NCBI GenBank assembly: GCA_947561585.1
Contig: CANNZV010002330.1
Coordinates: forward strand, 1-64,000
Direction of reading: 5' to 3'
Source of the DNA: Caprella mutica
Taxonomy: Eukaryota > Arthropoda > Malacostraca > Amphipoda > Caprellidae
Length of the DNA: 64,000 nucleotides
Positions 56,634-64,000 of this stretch are shown one piece after another. The notes under the pieces are model-generated. The model saw nothing but the letters and a program-made list of their open reading frames with translations, did not search any database and was not told the DNA's origin. How positions within the stretch are numbered: position 1 is the first letter of the stretch; each line of letters opens with the position of its first letter. The position numbers and the translations under genes are program-made.

Positions 56634-56882
56634 ACACTCGGTAGAGCGCACACCTTCGCCGCCGCTTTTAAATAACCTTGACCATCAAATAATCCTTAAG
56701 TTATAAATGACATTGACCTTTGATTGACTGGATCGATCCAAAAATTCAACCAGATAGTTCCTGGTTATTGACCAATCGTCAAACTAATTTTCAGGCAATT
56801 TGGTTGAATAATTTTTGAGTTATAAGAGTAACAACAGTACAAAGAAACAAATGCTGTCTAAAACATTATCTTCTGCGAAAGT
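56634..56882 (-). mobile_element. Dispersed element family D (short copy)
   Basis: One end is CACTCGGTAGAGCGCACACC then TTCGCCGCCGC. The other contains AAATGCTGTCTAAAACATTA then TCTTCTGCGAAAG. The same ends as 27763-28350, but less than half as long. 56326-56633, between the array and this element, shows no supported gene. Confidence 0.65.
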
Positions 56883-56920
56883 AAAATCATACTTAATTGT
56901 ATTCAATTATTTAAACACTT

Positions 56921-59900
56921 CCTTACGTTTTGATTGTGTATACTTTGTTTTGATTGTGTATACTTTGTTTTGATTGTGTATGTTTTGTTTTGATTGTGTA
57001 TACTTTGTTTTGATTGTGTATACTTTGTTTTGATTGTGTATACTTTGTTTTGATTGTGTATGTTTTGTTTTGATTGTGTATGTTTTGTTTTGATTGTGTA
57101 TACTTTGTTTTGATTGTGTATACTTTGTTTTGATTGTGTATGTTTTGTTTTGATTGTGTATACTTTGTTTTGATTGTGTATACTTTGTTTTGATTGTGTA
57201 TACTTTGTTTTGATTGTGTATACTTTGTTTTGATTGTGTATACTTTGTTTTGATTGTGTATACTTTGTTTTGATTGTGTATACTTTGTTTTGATCGTGTA
57301 TACTTTGTTTTGATTGTGTATACTTTGTTTTGATTGTGTATACTTTGTTTTGATTGTGTATACTTTGTTTTGATTGTGTATACTTTGTTTTGATTGTGTA
57401 TACTTTGTTTTGATCGTGTATACTTTGTTTTGATCGTGTATACTTTGTTTTGATTGTGTATACTTTGTTTTGATTGTGTATACTTTGTTTTGATTGTGTA
57501 TGTTTTGTTTTGATTGTGTATACTTTGTTTTGATTGTGTATACTTTGTTTTGATTGTGTATACTTTGTTTTGATTGTGTATACTTTGTTTTGATTGTGTA
57601 TACTTTGTTTTGATTGTGTATACTTTGTTTTGATTGTGTATACTTTGTTTTGATTGTGAATACTTTGTCTTGATTGTGTATACTTTGTTTTGATTGTGTA
57701 TGTTTTGTTTTGATTGTGTATACTTTGTTTTGATTGTGTACGTTTTGTTTTGATTGTGTATGTTTTGTTTTGATTGTGTATACTTTGTTTTGATTGTGTA
57801 TACTTTGTTTTGATTGTGTGTGCTTTGTTTTGATTGTGTATACTTTGTTTTGATTGTGTATACTTTGTTTTGATTGTGTATACTTTGTTTTGATTGTGTA
57901 TACTTTGTTTTGATTGTGTATACTTTGTTTTGATTGTGTATGTTTTGTTTTGATTGTGTATACTTTGTTTTGATTGTGTATACTTTGTTTTGATTGTGTA
58001 CGTTTTGTTTTGATTGTGTATGTTTTGTTTTGATTGTGTATACTTTGTTTTGATTGTGTATACTTTGTTTTGATTGTGTGTACTCTGTTTTGATTGTGTA
58101 TACTTTGTTTTGATTGTGTATACTTTGTTTTGATTGTGTATACTTTGTTTTGATTGTGTATACTTTGTTTTGATTGTGTATACTTTGTTTTGATTGTGTA
58201 TGTTTTGTTTTGATTGTGTATACTTTGTTTTGATTGTGTATGTTTTGTTTTGATTGTGTATACTTTGTTTTGATTGTGTATGTTTTGTTTTGATCGTGTA
58301 TACTTTGTTTTGATTGTGTATACTTTGTTTTGATTGTGTATACTTTGTCTTGATTGTGTATACTTTGTTTTGATTGTGTATACTTTGTTTTGATTGTGTA
58401 TGTTTTGTTTTGATTGTGTATACTTTGTTTTGATTGTGTATGTTTTGTTTTGATTGTGTATACTTTGTTTTGATTGTGTATACTTTGTTTTGATTGCGTA
58501 TACTTTGTTTTGATTGTGTATACTTTGTTTTGATTGTGTATACTTTGTTTTGATTGCGCATACTTTGTTTTGATTGTGTATACTTTGTTTTGATTGTGTA
58601 TACTTTGTTTTGATTGTGTATGTTTTGTTTTGATTGTGTATACTTTGTTTTGATTGTGTATACTTTGTTTTGATTGTGTATGTTTTGTTTTGATTGTGTA
58701 TACTTTGTTTTGATTGTGTATACTTTGTTTTGATTGTGTATACTTTGTTTTGATCGTGTATACTTTGTTTTGATTGTGTATACTTTGTTTTGATTGTGTA
58801 TACTTTGTTTTGATTGTGTATACCTTGTTTTGATTGTGTATGTTTTGTTTTGATTGTGTATACTTTGTTTTGATTGTGTATACTTTGTTTTGATTGTGTA
58901 TACTTTGTTTTGATTGTGTATGTTTTGTTTTGATTGTGTATACTTTGTTTTGATTGTGTATACTTTGTTTTGATTGTGTATGTTTTGTTTTGATTGTGTA
59001 TACTTTGTTTTGATTGTGTATACTTTGTTTTGATTGTGTATACTTTGTTTTGATTGTGTATACTTTGTTTTGATTGTGTATACTTTGTTTTGATTGTGTA
59101 TACTTTGTTTTGATTGTGTATGTTTTGTTTTGATTGTGTTTGTTTTGTTTTGATTGTGTATACTTTGTTTTGATTGTGTATACTTTGTTTTGATTGTGTA
59201 TACTTTGTTTTGATTGTGTATACTTTGTCTTGATTGTGTATGTTTTGTTTTGATCGTGTATACTTTGTTTTGATTGTGTATACTTTGTTTTGATTGTGTA
59301 TACTTTGTCTTGATTGTGTATACTTTGTTTTGATTGTGTATACTTTGTTTTGATTGTGTATGTTTTGTTTTGATTGTGTATACTTTGTTTTGATTGTGTA
59401 TGTTTTGTTTTGATTGTGTATACTTTGTTTTGATTGTGTATACTTTGTTTTGATTGCGTATACTTTGTTTTGATTGTGTATACTTTGTTTTGATTGTGTA
59501 TACTTTGTTTTGATTGCGTATACTTTGTTTTGATTGTGTATACTTTGTTTTGATTGTGTATACTTTGTTTTGATTGTGTATGTTTTGTTTTGATTGTGTA
59601 TACTTTGTTTTGATTGTGTATACTTTGTTTTGATTGTGTATGTTTTGTTTTGATTGTGTATACTTTGTTTTGATTGTGTATACTTTGTTTTGATTGTGTA
59701 TACTTTGTTTTGATCGTGTATACTTTGTTTTGATTGTGTATACTTTGTTTTGATTGTGTATACTTTGTTTTGATTGTGTATACCTTGTTTTGATTGTGTA
59801 TGTTTTGTTTTGATTGTGTATACTTTGTTTTGATTGTGTATACTTTGTTTTGATTGTGTATACTTTGTTTTGATTGTGTATGTTTTGTTTTGATTGTGTA

Positions 59901-62900
59901 TACTTTGTTTTGATTGTGTATACTTTGTTTTGATTGTGTATGTTTTGTTTTGATTGTGTATACTTTGTTTTGATTGTGTATACTTTGTTTTGATTGTGTA
60001 TACTTTGTTTTGATTGTGTATACTTTGTTTTGATTGTGTATACTTTGTTTTGATTGTGTATACTTTGTTTTGATTGTGTATGTTTTGTTTTGATTGTGTT
60101 TGTTTTGTTTTGATTGTGTATACTTTGTTTTGATTGTGTATACTTTGTTTTGATTGTGTATACTTTGTTTTGATTGTGTATACTTTGTCTTGATTGTGTA
60201 TACTTTGTTTTGATTGTGTATACTTTGTTTTGATTGTGTATGTTTTGTTTTGATTGTGTATACTTTGTTTTGATTGTGTATGTTTTGTTTTGATTGTGTA
60301 TACTTTGTTTTGATTGTGTATACTTTGTTTTGATTGCGTATACTTTGTTTTGATTGTGTATACTTTGTTTTGATTGTGTATACTTTGTTTTGATTGCGTA
60401 TACTTTGTTTTGATTGTGTATACTTTGTTTTGATTGTGTATACTTTGTTTTGATTGTGTATGTTTTGTTTTGATTGTGTATACTTTGTTTTGATTGTGTA
60501 TACTTTGTTTTGATTGTGTATGTTTTGTTTTGATTGTGTATACTTTGTTTTGATTGTGTATACTTTGTTTTGATTGTGTATACTTTGTTTTGATCGTGTA
60601 TACTTTGTTTTGATTGTGTATACTTTGTTTTGATTGTGTATACTTTGTTTTGATTGTGTATACCTTGTTTTGATTGTGTATGTTTTGTTTTGATTGTGTA
60701 TACTTTGTTTTGATTGTGTATACTTTGTTTTGATTGTGTATACTTTGTTTTGATTGTGTATGTTTTGTTTTGATTGTGTATACTTTGTTTTGATTGTGTA
60801 TACTATGTTTTGATTGTGTATGTTTTGTTTTGATTGTGTATACTTTGTTTTGATTGTGTATACTTTGTTTTGATTGTGTATACTTTGTTTTGATTGTGTA
60901 TACTTTGTTTTGATTGTGTATACTTTGTTTTGATTGTGTATACTTTGTTTTGATTGTGTATGTTTTGTTTTGATTGTGTTTGTTTTGTTTTGATTGTGTA
61001 TACTTTGTTTTGATTGTGTATACTTTGTTTTGATTGTGTATACTTTGTTTTGATTGTGTATGTTTTGTTTTGATTGTGTATACTTTGTTTTGATTGTGTA
61101 TACTTTGTTTTGATTGTGTATACTTTGTTTTGATTGTGTATACTTTGTTTTGATTGTGTATACTTTGTTTTGATTGTGTATACTTTGTTTTGATTGTGTA
61201 TGTTTTGTTTTGATTGTGTTTGTTTTGTTTTGATTGTGTATACTTTGATTTGATTGTGTATACTTTGTTTTGATTGTGTATACTTTGTTTTGATTGTGTA
61301 TGTTTTGTTTTGATTGTGTATACTTTGTTTTGATCGTGTATACTTTGTTTTGATTGTGTATGTTTTGTTTTGATTGTGAATACTTTGTCTTGATTGTGTA
61401 TACTTTGTTTTGATTGTGTATGTTTTGTTTTGATTGTGTATACTTTGTTTTGATTGTGTACGTTTTGTTTTGATTGTGTATGTTTTGTTTTGATTGTGTA
61501 TACTTTGTTTTGATTGTGTATACTTTGTTTTGATTGTGTGTGCTTTGTTTTGATTGTGTATACTTTGTTTTGATTGTGTATACTTTGTTTTGATTGTGTA
61601 TACTTTGTTTTGATTGTGTATACTTTGTTTTGATTGTGTATACTTTGTTTTGATTGTGTATACTTTGTTTTGATTGTGTATGTTTTGTTTTGATTGTGTA
61701 TACTTTGTTTTGATTGTGTATACTTTGTTTTGATTGTGTATACTTTGTTTTGATTGTGTATACTTTGTTTTGATTGTGTATACTTTGTTTTGATTGTGTA
61801 TACTTTGTTTTGATTGTGTATACTTTGTTTTGATTGTGAATACTTTGTCTTGATTGTGTATACTTTGTTTTGATTGTGTATGTTTTGTTTTGATTGTGTA
61901 TACTTTGTTTTGATTGTGTACGTTTTGTTTTGATTGTGTATGTTTTGTTTTGATTGTGTATACTTTGTTTTGATTGTGTATACTTTGTTTTGATTGTGTG
62001 TGCTTTGTTTTGATTGTGTATACTTTGTTTTGATTGTGTATACTTTGTTTTGATTGTGTATACTTTGTTTTGATTGTGTATACTTTGTTTTGATTGTGTA
62101 TACTTTGTTTTGATTGTGTATGTTTTGTTTTGATTGTGTATACTTTGTTTTGATTGTGTATACTTTGTTTTGATTGTGTACGTTTTGTTTTGATTGTGTA
62201 TGTTTTGTTTTGATTGTGTATACTTTGTTTTGATTGTGTATACTTTGTTTTGATTGTGTGTACTCTGTTTTGATTGTGTATACTTTGTTTTGATTGTGTA
62301 TACTTTGTTTTGATTGTGTATACTTTGTTTTGATTGTGTATACTTTGTTTTGATTGTGTATACTTTGTTTTGATTGTGTATGTTTTGTTTTGATTGTGTA
62401 TACTTTGTTTTGATTGTGTATGTTTTGTTTTGATTGTGTATACTTTGTTTTGATTGTGTATGTTTTGTTTTGATCGTGTATACTTTGTTTTGATTGTGTA
62501 TACTTTGTTTTGATTGTGTATACTTTGTCTTGATTGTGTATACTTTGTTTTGATTGTGTATACTTTGTTTTGATTGTGTATGTTTTGTTTTGATTGTGTA
62601 TACTTTGTTTTGATTGTGTATGTTTTGTTTTGATTGTGTATACTTTGTTTTGATTGTGTATACTTTGTTTTGATTGCGTATACTTTGTTTTGATTGTGTA
62701 TACTTTGTTTTGATTGTGTATACTTTGTTTTGATTGCGCATACTTTGTTTTGATTGTGTATACTTTGTTTTGATTGTGTATACTTTGTTTTGATTGTGTA
62801 TGTTTTGTTTTGATTGTGTATACTTTGTTTTGATTGTGTATACTTTGTTTTGATTGTGTATGTTTTGTTTTGATTGTGTATACTTTGTTTTGATTGTGTA

Positions 62901-64000
62901 TACTTTGTTTTGATTGTGTATACTTTGTTTTGATCGTGTATACTTTGTTTTGATTGTGTATACTTTGTTTTGATTGTGTATACTTTGTTTTGATTGTGTA
63001 TACCTTGTTTTGATTGTGTATGTTTTGTTTTGATTGTGTATACTTTGTTTTGATTGTGTATACTTTGTTTTGATTGTGTATACTTTGTTTTGATTGTGTA
63101 TGTTTTGTTTTGATTGTGTATACTTTGTTTTGATTGTGTATACTTTGTTTTGATTGTGTATGTTTTGTTTTGATTGTGTATACTTTGTTTTGATTGTGTA
63201 TACTTTGTTTTGATTGTGTATACTTTGTTTTGATTGTGTATACTTTGTTTTGATTGTGTATACTTTGTTTTGATTGTGTATACTTTGTTTTGATTGTGTA
63301 TGTTTTGTTTTGATTGTGTTTGTTTTGTTTTGATTGTGTATACTTTGTTTTGATTGTGTATACTTTGTTTTGATTGTGTATACTTTGTTTTGATTGTGTA
63401 TACTTTGTCTTGATTGTGTATGTTTTGTTTTGATCGTGTATACTTTGTTTTGATTGTGTATACTTTGTTTTGATTGTGTATACTTTGTCTTGATTGTGTA
63501 TACTTTGTTTTGATTGTGTATACTTTGTTTTGATTGTGTATGTTTTGTTTTGATTGTGTATACTTTGTTTTGATTGTGTATGTTTTGTTTTGATTGTGTA
63601 TACTTTGTTTTGATTGTGTATACTTTGTTTTGATTGCGTATACTTTGTTTTGATTGTGTATACTTTGTTTTGATTGTGTATACTTTGTTTTGATTGCGTA
63701 TACTTTGTTTTGATTGTGTATACTTTGTTTTGATTGTGTATACTTTGTTTTGATTGTGTATGTTTTGTTTTGATTGTGTATACTTTGTTTTGATTGTGTA
63801 TACTTTGTTTTGATTGTGTATGTTTTGTTTTGATTGTGTATACTTTGTTTTGATTGTGTATACTTTGTTTTGATTGTGTATACTTTGTTTTGATCGTGTA
63901 TACTTTGTTTTGATTGTGTATACTTTGTTTTGATTGTGTATACTTTGTTTTGATTGTGTATACCTTGTTTTGATTGTGTATGTTTTGTTTTGATTGTGTA
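56921..64000 (-). repeat. 20-bp satellite array with higher-order repeats, continuing past the window
   Basis: About 354 uninterrupted copies of TACTTTGTTTTGATTGTGTA (20 bp), in perfect 20-bp register throughout. Common variants are TGTTTTG and CGTTTTG for TACTTTG, and ATCGTG or ATTGCG for ATTGTG. Rare variants recur at fixed spacing: 4180 bp (58071 to 62251, 57651 to 61831, 59451 to 63631), 960 bp (58821 to 59781) and 880 bp (59781 to 60661). The minus strand stays open for over 1900 codons, because the 20-bp unit has no stop in any of its three phases. That frame has no start context or family similarity and I do not call it a gene. Confidence 0.97.

Noticed and set aside
56907..62741. A stop-free minus-strand frame of over 1900 codons (and a second of over 500), rich in Lys, Gln, Thr and Asn
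   Set aside because: It lies wholly within the 20-bp satellite. A 20-bp unit without stops in any phase stays open indefinitely and yields a 20-residue protein repeat by arithmetic. No signal, domain, codon bias or distinct start region.

Overview
The window looks like nuclear DNA of an arthropod, most likely an insect; I cannot name the species. Reasons: AT-rich non-coding sequence, GT-AG splice sites, a small secreted-peptide gene split by a long intron, mariner-type transposons with TA target duplications, many palindromic MITEs, and no bacterial-style gene packing. Very little is protein-coding. By my addition, about 24-25 kb (near 39%) is tandem repeat in some 22 separate arrays with periods of 11 to 43 bp, and at least another 7 kb is recognisable transposon. 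Layout: 1-2.2 kb holds three palindromic transposons. 2.2-8.6 kb holds the best gene candidate, a 76-residue secreted peptide precursor in two exons, whose 6.2 kb intron is about 70% minisatellite. 9.4-9.8 kb is a 23-bp array. 11.6-12.8 kb is a decayed mariner. 13.0-26.8 kb is a large inverted duplication: two 1.7-1.8 kb arms facing each other across about 10 kb. Each arm carries a promoter-like segment, a possible tiny first exon with a splice donor, and a 65-nt hairpin. The interior holds four arrays and one candidate minus-strand exon. 27-31.2 kb is a cluster of transposons ending in a second mariner with a truncated transposase. 31.3-40.5 kb is mostly arrays, several enclosed by inverted termini. 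40.5-49.4 kb is mostly unrecognised AT-rich DNA with a few repeats. 49.4-56.9 kb has four more arrays and several MITEs. From 56.9 kb to the window end a single 20-bp satellite runs without interruption. The main pattern is that many minisatellites here are the bodies or expanded ends of small inverted-repeat transposons. Three elements share a roughly 30-bp terminus but carry arrays of 20, 11 and 22 bp. One MITE has its own terminal motif amplified to about 80 copies. A 29-bp satellite occurs in two opposite-facing arrays, each capped by the same hairpin. Long open frames inside arrays are by-products of repeat periodicity and are not annotated as genes.
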